Counted from the stretch's first letter, positions 1 to 8,162 are shown. The stretch is DNA of 43,352 nt from Candidatus Bacteroides merdigallinarum (GCA_019116285.1 DXBX01000048.1:1-43352); one strand, 5' to 3'. Notes: generated by a model not told the origin, from the letters alone. Program-made: numbers and translations.

Positions 1-896
1 TCATACAGCATGGAGCGCAACAGTCGGAGGGCATTCTCGCGGTTCTTGGGCTGGTCGCGCGTCTCGGTGTTCTCGATGAGGATTTCCTCCTCCTCGCCCG
101 TGTAGGGGTCCTTGTACTGGTAGCGCAGACGTACGCCGGACTCCACCTTGTTCACATTCTGGCCGCCCGCGCCGCCGCTGCGGAAGGTATCCCACGACAG
201 GCGTGCCGGCTCGATGGTCACCTCGATGGTGTCGTCCACCAGGGGCGTGACGAACACCGAGGCAAAGGAAGTCATGCGCTTGCCCTGCGCGTTGTAGGGC
301 GACACGCGCACCAGGCGATGCACACCGTTCTCACCCTTCAGGTAACCATAGGCATACGGGCCGCTGATCTCGATGGTGCAGGTCTTGATGCCGGCCTCGT
401 CGCCATCCTGCAGGTTGGCAATGGAGGTTTTGTAGCCGTGCGTCTCGGCATAGCGCAAGTACATGCGCATCAGCATGCTGGCCCAATCCTGGCTTTCGGT
501 GCCGCCGGCGCCGGAATTGATTTTCAGCACGCAATCCATCTGGTCGGCCTCGTCGCGCAGCATGTTCTTCAGCTCCAGGGCCTCTACGGCAGATACGGCC
601 TTGGCATAGGCCTCGTCCACCTCTTCTTCCGTCACCAGCTCGTCCTTATGGAAGTCGAAGGCCAGTTGCAGCTCGTCGGCCAGCGTCTTCACCTCGTTGT
701 AGCCGCTGATCCATTGCTGCAGGCCCTTCACCTTCTTCATCTGCGCCTCAGCGGCCTTTTGGTCGTCCCAGAATCCGGGTGCCTGCGTGCGCAGTTGTTC
801 TTCCTCCACTTGTATCTTCTTGCCTTCGATGTCCAGGTAGCGGTTCAACGCTTCGGTGCGCTCCCGGACGTCTTTCAGTTGTTCGATGGTTATCAT
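1..896 (-). CDS. prfB: Peptide chain release factor 2, C-terminus cut by window edge
   Basis: Class I release factor that recognises UGA and UAA stop codons and triggers peptide release on the ribosome. The reading frame is open from an ATG at 894-896 through the left edge, giving about 298 residues with the C-terminus missing. The coiled N-terminal domain (start MITIEQLKDVRERTEAL) is followed by the core AGGTESQDWASMLMRMYLR segment and the peptidyl-hydrolase loop GAGGQNVNKVESGVR with its GGQ tripeptide. The last codons visible read NALRLLRSMLY. At the place where many bacterial prfB genes carry an in-frame UGA frameshift site, this gene reads TAC CTG GAC (839-831), so it is translated without a frameshift. 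It diverges from the GH127 gene, with a 22-bp repeat array between them. The assignment is very secure. Confidence 0.96.
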   Translation of the reverse strand, partial: MITIEQLKDVRERTEALNRYLDIEGKKIQVEEEQLRTQAPGFWDDQKAAEAQMKKVKGLQQWISGYNEVKTLADELQLAFDFHKDELVTEEEVDEAYAKAVSAVEALELKNMLRDEADQMDCVLKINSGAGGTESQDWASMLMRMYLRYAETHGYKTSIANLQDGDEAGIKTCTIEISGPYAYGYLKGENGVHRLVRVSPYNAQGKRMTSFASVFVTPLVDDTIEVTIEPARLSWDTFRSGGAGGQNVNKVESGVRLRYQYKDPYTGEEEEILIENTETRDQPKNRENALRLLRSMLY

Positions 897-955
897 TCTT
901 TCTTATTGGATTTATAGTATTATCAATTCGTTAGGTATCAGCACGTTGCACGGGC

Positions 956-1109
956 ATACCGACGCTCGTGCTCGCGGGATCCGGCGAACGTGCTCGCCGA
1001 TACCGACGCTTGTGTCCGCCGATACCGGCGTAATCTCTCGCGGAGGCAAGCACAATCTTTCGCCAAGTCCGAGACAATCTTTTGCCAAGTCCGGCGCCTC
1101 CGTGCGCGC
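956..1109. repeat. 22-bp tandem repeat array A (7 units, last three diverged)
   Basis: Seven consecutive blocks of exactly 22 bases start at 956, 978, 1000, 1022, 1044, 1066 and 1088. The first four follow the consensus (A/G)TACCG(A/G)CG, two or three variable bases, then about TGCTCGC(G/C)G. Units 5 and 6 form a sub-variant sharing CAATCTTTCGCCA / CAATCTTTTGCCA, and unit 7 is degenerate. Because 22 is not a multiple of three, the array cannot keep one reading frame, so it is non-coding. It lies between the divergent prfB and GH127 genes, 60 bases from the prfB start. The same family recurs at 9254-9341 and 19716-19803 in the same orientation. Confidence 0.85.
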
Positions 1110-1172
1110 CCCTCTCGCGGCCCGTGCCTAAAAAACACGGCTTTCATCGTGCAAAGGTAGGAAAAAAACACA

Positions 1173-1180
1173 TATATTTG
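1173..1180 (+). promoter_or_regulatory. Bacteroides-type -7 promoter box for the GH127 gene
   Basis: TATATTTG matches the Bacteroides -7 consensus TAnnTTTG and ends 45 bases before the chosen ATG. No convincing -33 TTTG element sits at the usual spacing. Confidence 0.5.
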
Positions 1181-1225
1181 CAGGGCAATAATCAACTAAA
1201 TATCAGTAAATACAAATTCGACCTT

Positions 1226-3199
1226 ATGAAGCCATTGAAACAAGCCGCCCTGACGGTGTTTTTCGGCCTGTTGCTCGGCGCACAAGCCTATGCGCAGGTG
1301 ATTTACGTGGACGACTCCGGCGCACAGGCGGACAATCTCGCCGCCCGCTTCCAGTCCTCCCAGCCCGCCCGGGCCGCGCTGACTCCCGTGCCCGTGCAGG
1401 ACGTACGCCTGCTGAACAGTCTCTTCACCGAACGCTACGCCCTCAACCGACAGTATATGATGAGCCTGGAGAACCACAAGTTGCTGCAGAACTTCTACAA
1501 CGAGGCAGGCATCGAAAAGACCGGCCACGGCATCCTGGGCAAAGAAGGCAACTACCAGGACTTCTACTGGGGATGGGAGTCGCCGGGCAACCAGCTCCGC
1601 GGACACTTCCTGGGGCATTGGCTCTCGGCGGCCGCCTATATGTATGCCGAGACGGGCGACGAGGCCGTCAAGCAGAAGGCCGACCAGATAGTCAGCGAGT
1701 TGGCCGTCTGCCAGCAGCACAACGGAGGCGAATGGGCCGGCTCCATTCCTGAGAAATACCTCGACCTGATGGCCGACGGCCGGCCGATATGGTCGCCCCA
1801 ATACACCCTGCACAAGACGCTGATGGGCCTCTATGACATGTATGCGCTGACAGGCTCGCAGCAGGCACTGGACGTGCTGGACAAGTTTGCCGACTGGTTT
1901 CACCGCTGGACGGGCCGTTTGGTGGCCGAAGGCAAGGCCGACGCCATCTACAAGGGCGAGACGAGCGGCATGCTGGAGATCTGGGCGAATATGTACGGCT
2001 TGACCCACCGGCAGAAGTACCTCGACCTCATGGAGCGCTATGGCAATCCCGGTCTGTTCGGGGAGCTGATGGCGGGGCGGGATGCCCTCTCCTGCGACCA
2101 TGCCAACGCCAGTGTCCCTTGGTCGCACGGCGCGGCACGCACCTATGAGGTGACGGGCAACACGTATTGGCGCGATGTCACCCTGGCCTTCTGGCGCAAT
2201 GCCGTCGAAGAGCGTGAGTCCTTCTGCACCGGCGGGCAGAATGCCGGTGAATTCTGGATACCACCCCACGAGTTGGCCCGCTTCGCCGGAGAGAACAATC
2301 AGGAGCATTGCACCGTTTACAATATGATGCGCACGGCCGACTACCTCTTCCGTTGGACGGGCGACCCTCAATATGCCGACTACATCGAGCGCAACCTCTA
2401 CAACGGCATCCTGGCCCAGCAACATCCGCGCACCGGCATGGTGGCCTACTTCCTGCCCATGGGCGCGGGCTACCACAAGGGTGGCGAGAAGGGCTGGGGC
2501 CATCCCACGATGGACTTCTATTGCTGCCACGGCTCGCTGGTACAGGCGCAGACGCGCTATCCGGCCTACATCTACTACCAATCCGCCCAAGGCCTCAGCG
2601 TCAGCCAATACATCCCCTCGGAGTTGAAATGGCGATATGCCGACACGGACATCACCCTGCGCCAGGATTTTGCCGCCCATCAGTTCGACCGCCACTACAA
2701 GGACAACCGCTGGAAGATGCGGATGCACATCCGGGCCGACCGCGCCGTCCGCTTCGACCTGCAGCTGCGCCTGCCGTGGTGGCTGAAGCAGAAGGCCGTG
2801 GTGCGGGTCAACGGTGAGGCTTGTCCCGTCCGCGAACTGCATGGCTGGCTGACCCTCTCGCGCACGTGGCAAGACGACGAAATCACCGTGGAGTTCCCCA
2901 CCGAGGTCTATACCGAACCGATGCCCGGACGCACGGACATGGTGGCTTACATGGAAGGTCCCATCGTCTTGGCCGGCCTCACGGACGGGGAAGTGACGCT
3001 GGAGACGGACAACCTCGCCCGCCCGCAGGATCTCTTGGAGCCGGAGTATGGGCAGGAGTACAAGCTCGTCCGCTGGACACAAAGCCATTACCGCACCACC
3101 GGACAGAGCCGCAATATCCGCCTCGTGCCCCTCTACGAGATCGGAGACGAGAGCTACGAGATCTATTTCCCCTTGAGGAAACGAGCAAACGGGAGATGA
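1226..3199 (+). CDS. GH127 (DUF1680) beta-L-arabinofuranosidase-like protein
   Basis: Secreted glycoside hydrolase, 657 residues, with signal peptide MKPLKQAALTVFFGLLLGAQAYAQ. I chose the ATG at 1226 rather than an upstream in-frame ATG at 1082 because it gives a proper signal peptide and lies behind the -7 box. The (alpha/alpha)6 barrel region matches the GH127 family typified by HypBA1, which uses a zinc-bound cysteine nucleophile. Visible equivalents are a Glu in GEFW (about residue 342), Glu360 and Cys362 in QEHC, and Cys433-Cys434 in FYCCHGS, so the catalytic and zinc-binding set is intact. Family members remove beta-L-arabinofuranose from arabinan side chains or hydroxyproline-rich glycoproteins, and the substrate here is inferred. 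No SusC/SusD genes lie beside it. An M16 protease gene begins 28 bases downstream and may be co-transcribed. Confidence 0.88.
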   Translation: MKPLKQAALTVFFGLLLGAQAYAQVIYVDDSGAQADNLAARFQSSQPARAALTPVPVQDVRLLNSLFTERYALNRQYMMSLENHKLLQNFYNEAGIEKTGHGILGKEGNYQDFYWGWESPGNQLRGHFLGHWLSAAAYMYAETGDEAVKQKADQIVSELAVCQQHNGGEWAGSIPEKYLDLMADGRPIWSPQYTLHKTLMGLYDMYALTGSQQALDVLDKFADWFHRWTGRLVAEGKADAIYKGETSGMLEIWANMYGLTHRQKYLDLMERYGNPGLFGELMAGRDALSCDHANASVPWSHGAARTYEVTGNTYWRDVTLAFWRNAVEERESFCTGGQNAGEFWIPPHELARFAGENNQEHCTVYNMMRTADYLFRWTGDPQYADYIERNLYNGILAQQHPRTGMVAYFLPMGAGYHKGGEKGWGHPTMDFYCCHGSLVQAQTRYPAYIYYQSAQGLSVSQYIPSELKWRYADTDITLRQDFAAHQFDRHYKDNRWKMRMHIRADRAVRFDLQLRLPWWLKQKAVVRVNGEACPVRELHGWLTLSRTWQDDEITVEFPTEVYTEPMPGRTDMVAYMEGPIVLAGLTDGEVTLETDNLARPQDLLEPEYGQEYKLVRWTQSHYRTTGQSRNIRLVPLYEIGDESYEIYFPLRKRANGR

Positions 3200-3227
3200 A
3201 ACAATCACACATATACTTATCGACGTT

Positions 3228-6155
3228 ATGAACAAACTTCTGAAACATCTCGGTCTGCCCGCCGTCGTGCTGGCAGCCATGACTTTGGGGAGCTGCTCTC
3301 CGAAGTATGAGTACGAGACCGTTCCCAACGACCCGCTCAACGCGCGCATCTACACCTTGGACAACGGCCTGAAAGTCTACATGAGTGTCAACAAGGACGA
3401 ACCGCGCATCCAAACCTACATCGCCGTGCGCGTGGGCGGCAAGAACGACCCCGCCGAAACCACCGGCCTGGCGCACTACTTCGAGCACCTGATGTTCAAG
3501 GGCACCACGCACTTCGGCACACAAAACTACGAGGCTGAAAAGCCGTTGCTCGACCAAATCGAACAACAATTCGAGATCTACCGCAAGACCACCGACGAGG
3601 CCGAGCGCAAAGCCATCTATCACACGATAGACAGCCTCTCCTACGAAGCCTCCAAGCTGTCCATACCCAACGAGTACGACAAGCTGATGGCCGCTATCGG
3701 CGCCAACGGCACCAACGCCTACACCAGCTTTGACGTGACCTGCTACACCGAAGACATCCCGAGCAATCAGGTGGAGGAATGGGCCAAAATACAGGCTGAC
3801 CGCTTCCGCAACTGCGTCATCCGCGGTTTCCATACCGAGTTGGAAACCGTGTACGAGGAGAAGAACATGTCCCTGACGAGGGACAGCCGCAAGGTGTGGG
3901 AAGCCACCCTTGCCGCACTTTTCCCGCATCATCCCTACGGCTCGCAGACCGTGCTGGGTACGCAAGAGCACCTGAAGAACCCGTCCATCACCAATATCAA
4001 GGAGTACTACAAGACATGGTACGTACCCAACAACATGGCCATCTGCCTCAGCGGCGACATTGACCCCGACGAGATGATTGCCACCATCGACAAGCATTTC
4101 GGAACCCTGCAGCCCAATCCCGACCTGCCTGTGCTCGACCTGCCCAAGGAAGAGCCTATCGCCGCCCCCATCGTGCGTGAGGTCTTGGGGCCTGACGCAG
4201 AGAATGTCACCCTTGCCTGGCGTCTGCCCGCCGCGTCCGATCCCGATGCAGAGCTGATGCAGGTGGTCAGCCAGATTCTCTACAACGGACAGGCCGGCCT
4301 CATCGACCTCGACCTGACGCAGCAACAGAAGACGCTGAGCGCCTATGCCTATCCTTCGCTGATGGCAGACTACGGCACCTTCGAGATGGCCGGACGCCCC
4401 AAGGCTGGACAAACCCTGGAGGAGGTGAAGGACCTGCTCCTCGCCGAAGTGAAGAAGCTGCGCGAAGGCAACTTCGACGACGCCCTGCTGGAGGCTACGG
4501 TCAACAACTTCAAGCTCTACCAGCAATACCAGCTGCAGAGCAATGCCGGGCGTGCCGACTGGTTCGTCCAATCCTTCGTCAACGGGACTGACTGGGCCAC
4601 CGAGGCCAGCTCGCTGGAGCGCGCCGCAAAGGTGACCAAGGAGCAAGTCGTGGCCCTGGCCAACAAATACCTGGGCGACAACAACTACGCTGTCATCTAC
4701 AAGCGCCAAGGCAAGGACCCTAACGAGAAGAAGATCGACAAACCGCAGATAACTCCTATCGCCATGAACCGCGACACCGCCAGTGCCTTCCTCCGCCAGA
4801 TTCAGGAAGAGGCCGCTGCCGCCGCCCCCATCGAGCCGGTCTTCCTGGATTATACCAAGGACCTGACGCAACTCACGGCCAAGAACGGCGCCCTGCCCGT
4901 GCTCTATAAACAGAACACGTCGGACGACATCTTCCAGCTTACCTATTATTTCGACATGGGCATCGAACAGGATCGCTACCTCGGGATGGCCGCCCGATAC
5001 CTCGAATACCTGGGTACCGGCGATCTGACTCCCGAACAAGTCAAGCAGGAATTCTACCGCATGGCGTGCGGCTTCAGTGTGAGCAGTGGTACCCGCCGTA
5101 CCTATGTCACCCTGACCGGACTCAACGAATACCTGCCACAGGCTGTTGCCCTCTTCGAGAAGCTGCTGGCCGACGCACAGGTCAACCAGCAAGCCTGGGG
5201 CAACCTGGTGGTGGACCAACTCAAAGCCCGCAGCGACGCCAAGCTGAACCAGATGCAGAACTTCAGCCGCCTGATGCAATACGTCTACTACGGTCCCAAA
5301 GCCGCCCAAGTGCAGCTGACCGAAGCCGAACTGATGGCCGTCAATCCACAGGAGCTGGTCGACCGCATCCACAGCCTCAATGCCTACAAGCACCGCATCC
5401 TCTACTACGGACCCAGCTCGGCGGACGAACTGCTGGCCGTCATCGACCGCGAACACCGCACGCCGGACACCCTGAAGGACATCCCCGCGCCCACTAATCG
5501 CCTAACCATGCAGCAGACGCCCGAAACGCACATATACGTGGCTCCGTATGACGCGAAGAATCTCTATATGATGCAGTATTCCAACCGGGGCGAAAAGTTC
5601 TCCCTCGCCGACGAACCTCTGCGCCAACTCTACGGTGAATACTTTGGCGGCGGCATGAACAGCATCGTCTTCCAGGAAATGCGTGAGAGCCGCGGACTGG
5701 CCTATTCGGCTTGGGCCGGCCTGAACGCACCGGGCTACCTCGACCAGCACTACTACTTCGTCTCGCAGATTGCGACGCAGAGCGACAAGCTGATGGATGC
5801 GGTGAACACCTTCAACGACATCATCAATAACATGCCGCTGTCCGAGAATGCCTTCCGCCTGGCCAAGGAGGGAATGCTCACCCGCCTGCGCACCGACCGT
5901 GTCAACCGCATGAGTGTCATCTGGAACTATCTGGACGCCCAAGACCTGGGCCTCACGGAAGACCGTCGCATCCGCCTCTACAATGACTTGCAGAACCTGA
6001 CGCTGGACGACGTGGCCGCCTTCCAACAGAAGTGGGTGAAGGACCGCACGTACACCTACGGTATCCTGGGCAACAAGAAAGACCTCGACATGAAGGCACT
6101 GAAGAAGTTGGGACCCGTCACTGAGCTGACGACGGAAGACATCTTCGGCTATTGA
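3228..6155 (+). CDS. M16 family zinc metalloprotease lipoprotein (insulinase-like)
   Basis: Cell-envelope zinc peptidase of 975 residues containing two tandem M16 halves. The N-terminus MNKLLKHLGLPAVVLAAMTLGSC has a lipobox ending at Cys23, so this is probably a lipoprotein. The inverted zinc motif HxxEH is present as H83-Y-F-E86-H87 (HYFEHLMFKG), and the distal zinc-ligand Glu probably lies in ELETVYEEK (residues 204-212). The C-terminal half contains the typical GGGMNSIVFQEMRESRGLAYSAWA segment of the inactive M16 domain. It follows the GH127 gene by 28 bases. The natural substrate is unknown. A hairpin at 6182-6205 lies just after its stop. Confidence 0.93.
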   Translation: MNKLLKHLGLPAVVLAAMTLGSCSPKYEYETVPNDPLNARIYTLDNGLKVYMSVNKDEPRIQTYIAVRVGGKNDPAETTGLAHYFEHLMFKGTTHFGTQNYEAEKPLLDQIEQQFEIYRKTTDEAERKAIYHTIDSLSYEASKLSIPNEYDKLMAAIGANGTNAYTSFDVTCYTEDIPSNQVEEWAKIQADRFRNCVIRGFHTELETVYEEKNMSLTRDSRKVWEATLAALFPHHPYGSQTVLGTQEHLKNPSITNIKEYYKTWYVPNNMAICLSGDIDPDEMIATIDKHFGTLQPNPDLPVLDLPKEEPIAAPIVREVLGPDAENVTLAWRLPAASDPDAELMQVVSQILYNGQAGLIDLDLTQQQKTLSAYAYPSLMADYGTFEMAGRPKAGQTLEEVKDLLLAEVKKLREGNFDDALLEATVNNFKLYQQYQLQSNAGRADWFVQSFVNGTDWATEASSLERAAKVTKEQVVALANKYLGDNNYAVIYKRQGKDPNEKKIDKPQITPIAMNRDTASAFLRQIQEEAAAAAPIEPVFLDYTKDLTQLTAKNGALPVLYKQNTSDDIFQLTYYFDMGIEQDRYLGMAARYLEYLGTGDLTPEQVKQEFYRMACGFSVSSGTRRTYVTLTGLNEYLPQAVALFEKLLADAQVNQQAWGNLVVDQLKARSDAKLNQMQNFSRLMQYVYYGPKAAQVQLTEAELMAVNPQELVDRIHSLNAYKHRILYYGPSSADELLAVIDREHRTPDTLKDIPAPTNRLTMQQTPETHIYVAPYDAKNLYMMQYSNRGEKFSLADEPLRQLYGEYFGGGMNSIVFQEMRESRGLAYSAWAGLNAPGYLDQHYYFVSQIATQSDKLMDAVNTFNDIINNMPLSENAFRLAKEGMLTRLRTDRVNRMSVIWNYLDAQDLGLTEDRRIRLYNDLQNLTLDDVAAFQQKWVKDRTYTYGILGNKKDLDMKALKKLGPVTELTTEDIFGY

Positions 6156-6181
6156 TCAATCAGACATCCCTTACGCGGAGA

Positions 6182-6205
6182 GCGTCCCGACACCGGCCGG
6201 GACGC
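6182..6205 (+). terminator. GC-rich hairpin after the M16 protease gene
   Basis: An 8-bp perfect stem, GCGTCCCG paired with CGGGACGC, encloses an 8-base loop 27 bases past the M16 stop codon. There is no T-run directly after it, so it may be an mRNA 3' end structure or a weak terminator rather than a textbook intrinsic terminator. Confidence 0.4.
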
Positions 6206-6245
6206 CATCCACGTAATTTCATTTCACACTAAACTATCCTGTACA

Positions 6246-6809
6246 ATGGACACTGAAAAACAAAAGATGCTGCGCGGCGAATGGTACGACGCCAACTACG
6301 ACCGCACCCTCCTGGACGAGCGGGAACATTGCCGCCGCCTTTGCGAAACATTCAACTCTCCTGAGCGAAGCCAAGCCGAACGCGACGAAGCCCTTGGCCA
6401 GGCACTCCCCCACTTGGGCGAACGCACCACTGTCACCCCGCCCCTCTACTGCGACTATGGCTACCACGTGGAGACGGGTACGGACTGCTTCTTCAACTAC
6501 GGCACAACCTTCCTCGACGAGGCACCCATCCGCTTCGGCAACCATGTCTTCGTCGGCCCCCATTGCGGCTTCCATACCGCCATCCATCCCCTGGACGCCG
6601 CCCGGCGCAACGCGGGACTGGAGCGTGCCCTGCCCATCACGGTGGAAGACGACGTATGGATAGGCGCCCAGGTCTGCGTCCTGCCCGGAGTGACCATCGG
6701 CCGGGGCAGCGTCATCGGCGCAGGCAGCGTAGTGACGCGCGACGTACCGCCGGGTGTCGTGGCGGCCGGTAATCCGTGCCGGGTACTGCGGAAGATTGAA
6801 GAAAAATGA
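6246..6809 (+). CDS. Maltose/galactoside-type O-acetyltransferase, left-handed beta-helix
   Basis: Cytoplasmic acetyl-CoA-dependent sugar O-acetyltransferase of 187 residues, the usual length for the MAT/LacA family. The N-terminal maltose acetyltransferase segment ([19 protein letters not shown]) is followed by hexapeptide repeats of the left-handed beta-helix ([38 protein letters not shown], ending [12 protein letters not shown]). The candidate catalytic His lies in [11 protein letters not shown]. These enzymes acetylate non-metabolised sugars, and the actual acceptor is unknown. It follows the M16 gene and its hairpin, and the next gene has its own promoter box, so it is probably transcribed alone. 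Confidence 0.92.
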   Translation: MDTEKQKMLRGEWYDANYDRTLLDEREHCRRLCETFNSPERSQAERDEALGQALPHLGERTTVTPPLYCDYGYHVETGTDCFFNYGTTFLDEAPIRFGNHVFVGPHCGFHTAIHPLDAARRNAGLERALPITVEDDVWIGAQVCVLPGVTIGRGSVIGAGSVVTRDVPPGVVAAGNPCRVLRKIEEK

Positions 6810-6862
6810 GGAGAAACAGAAGAAAATTGTCTGCAAACAAGACATTGTTGTAACATTTTGCT

Positions 6863-6870
6863 TACCTTTG
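6863..6870 (+). promoter_or_regulatory. Bacteroides-type -7 promoter box for the winged-helix gene
   Basis: TACCTTTG matches TAnnTTTG and ends 35 bases before the ATG at 6906. TTG-containing sequence lies upstream, but not at the standard -33 spacing. Confidence 0.55.
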
Positions 6871-6905
6871 CGCCCTTGTAAGAATAACAAGCAAAGAAAC
6901 AGGCC

Positions 6906-7322
6906 ATGAATTCGATCCCCTCCATACTCCTCCCCCTGCTAGTCGCCGCCCTGCTCTGCGCGGGATGGATGATCCGCCGCCAACGACGCGCCGCCGCCCA
7001 CGGAGAATCTGCGGAAGATGACACCCTCATCACCGTGGGCAACCTCTCCCTCTCGCGCCGCGACGACTGCTTCTACAACGAGCGCCGCGAGCGGCTCCGG
7101 CTGACACCGATGCAATATGCCCTGATGCAGATGTTCTACCTGAACGATGCCCATCGCCTGACCAAGCCCCACATCTGCCGCGCCCTCTGGCCGGGCAAGG
7201 ACAATGCCGACGAGACGCTCTATACCCTTATCCGACGGCTGGAGCCCATTGTCGAGCGGCACAGCAACCTGCACATTGCCAATGACCACGGGCATACCTA
7301 CGTGTTGGAGGTGAACGACTGA
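6906..7322 (+). CDS. Membrane-anchored winged-helix (Trans_reg_C-like) protein
   Basis: Small protein of 138 residues. Residues 5-23 (IPSILLPLLVAALLCAGWM) form one membrane segment, followed by a basic stop-transfer patch RRQRRA. Residues 45-138 resemble the OmpR/PhoB C-terminal winged helix: the LTPMQYALMQMFY recognition region, the LTKPHICRALWPG turn, DETLYTLIRRLEPIVE, and a terminal beta-hairpin GHTYVLEV. There is no receiver domain and no periplasmic domain, so this is a DNA-binding domain tethered to the inner membrane with a cytoplasmic C-terminus. That topology is reversed relative to ToxR/CadC. Target and signal are unknown. It has its own promoter box and is convergent with the DUF2490 gene. 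Confidence 0.82.
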   Translation: MNSIPSILLPLLVAALLCAGWMIRRQRRAAAHGESAEDDTLITVGNLSLSRRDDCFYNERRERLRLTPMQYALMQMFYLNDAHRLTKPHICRALWPGKDNADETLYTLIRRLEPIVERHSNLHIANDHGHTYVLEVND

Positions 7323-7388
7323 GTGGCTGTCCGCCGGCCTTGCCGGCCTCATGCCGGGTCGTTGTCCTAAAGCAGCGGGAATTATCCT

Positions 7389-8051
7389 TCAGAACTTATA
7401 CACGCACCCCACGCCCAACACGTGCTTTGACTTGTCCGGCTCGTCCTGATAGATGTAGAACAATTCTCCCTCCCAACGCCCGATGAGGGGGAACTCCAGG
7501 CCGCCGCGGTATCGCATGCGGGCAATGTCGAAATGCTCGCCGCGCGCCAGTCCGTTGTACATCTCCACCGAGACGTAAGGCTCCAACCCGCTGCGGGGAA
7601 CGTCGTACGCCAGCTTCAGGCGCGAGCGGAAGCGCAGTTCGTCCGGCTCGTTCCTGTCCAACGTATGCTGGAACTTCTCGCGCAGCGACACCTTCAGCCG
7701 ACTCCACAAGCGGGTGGAAAACGTAGCCTGGAGCTTGTAGCGGTGGCGGAAACCCCATTCGCCCTCGCCCCGGTTGCGCAGGTGCACTTCGTAGCCCGCG
7801 CCCACCTTCAGCCAAGGCAGCACCTCGTAGGCGCCGTCCACACTGAGCCCCACACGGTCGGTCTGGCGGAAGTGGTCCTCCGTGCGCCATTCCAGGCCGC
7901 TCTCCAGCGTAAAGCCCGACTGTTTCAGTTCGTACGCGGCCCCCAGATTGAGCCAGGTGGTGAAGTCGGGGCGTTGCGCCCGCAGCGGACCGGAAGCCAG
8001 AAAGACTGCCAGCAGCGCCAAGCCGAGGTATAAATACAGAGTCTTTTTCAT
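7389..8051 (-). CDS. DUF2490 family outer-membrane beta-barrel protein
   Basis: Predicted outer-membrane protein of 220 residues. I chose the ATG at 8051 because it opens a clean signal peptide (MKKTLYLYLGLALLAVFLASGPLRAQ), and the longer in-frame extension upstream has no signal character. The body alternates aromatic and polar beta-strands (WLNLGAAYELKQSG, LKVGAGYEVHLRNRGEGEW) and ends in a barrel-type C-terminal strand with terminal Phe (LGVGCVYKF). The residues RPDFTTW near the N-terminus are typical of DUF2490. Function is unknown for the family. A -7 box at 8085-8092 and a palindrome at 8099-8114 lie upstream. Confidence 0.85.
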   Translation of the reverse strand: MKKTLYLYLGLALLAVFLASGPLRAQRPDFTTWLNLGAAYELKQSGFTLESGLEWRTEDHFRQTDRVGLSVDGAYEVLPWLKVGAGYEVHLRNRGEGEWGFRHRYKLQATFSTRLWSRLKVSLREKFQHTLDRNEPDELRFRSRLKLAYDVPRSGLEPYVSVEMYNGLARGEHFDIARMRYRGGLEFPLIGRWEGELFYIYQDEPDKSKHVLGVGCVYKF

Positions 8052-8084
8052 CGGTTCGTACAGTAAGGGGGTTATCTCTGTCTG

Positions 8085-8092
8085 CAAAGCTA
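8085..8092 (-). promoter_or_regulatory. -7 promoter box for the DUF2490 gene
   Basis: On the minus strand this reads TAGCTTTG (TAnnTTTG), 33 bases before the ATG at 8051. Confidence 0.55.
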
Positions 8093-8098
8093 CGAGTG

Positions 8099-8114
8099 GA
8101 TTCTGTATAGAATC
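8099..8114. promoter_or_regulatory. 16-bp palindrome upstream of the DUF2490 promoter
   Basis: GATTCT and AGAATC form perfect 6-bp inverted arms around four central bases. The element starts 6 bases upstream of the -7 box, within the spacer/-33 area, where an operator for a dimeric regulator could sit. This role is inferred from position only. Confidence 0.4.
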
Positions 8115-8162
8115 GGGAATCCGGGCAGAAATATCGCCCACCCACTGCACGCGCCCGACGGA

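Noticed and set aside
956..1109. CRISPR array
   Set aside because: Units are contiguous 22-base repeats without unique spacers, and no cas genes are nearby.
856..1195. Small open frames across the 22-bp repeat arrays (also at 9177-9666 and 19716-19907)
   Set aside because: The 22-base period shifts frame in each unit. Their Arg-rich products are a by-product of the repeats and lack any start context.
1196..5456. Long minus-strand open frames (up to 825 codons) opposite the GH127 and M16 genes
   Set aside because: They mirror the codon periodicity of genuine plus-strand genes, have low-complexity Val/Leu/Gly/His-rich products, no signal or family motif, and run across the gap between the two real genes.
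7333..7347. GCCGG/CCGGC hairpin between the convergent winged-helix and DUF2490 genes as a terminator
   Set aside because: Only a 5-bp stem with no T-run on either strand, too weak to call.
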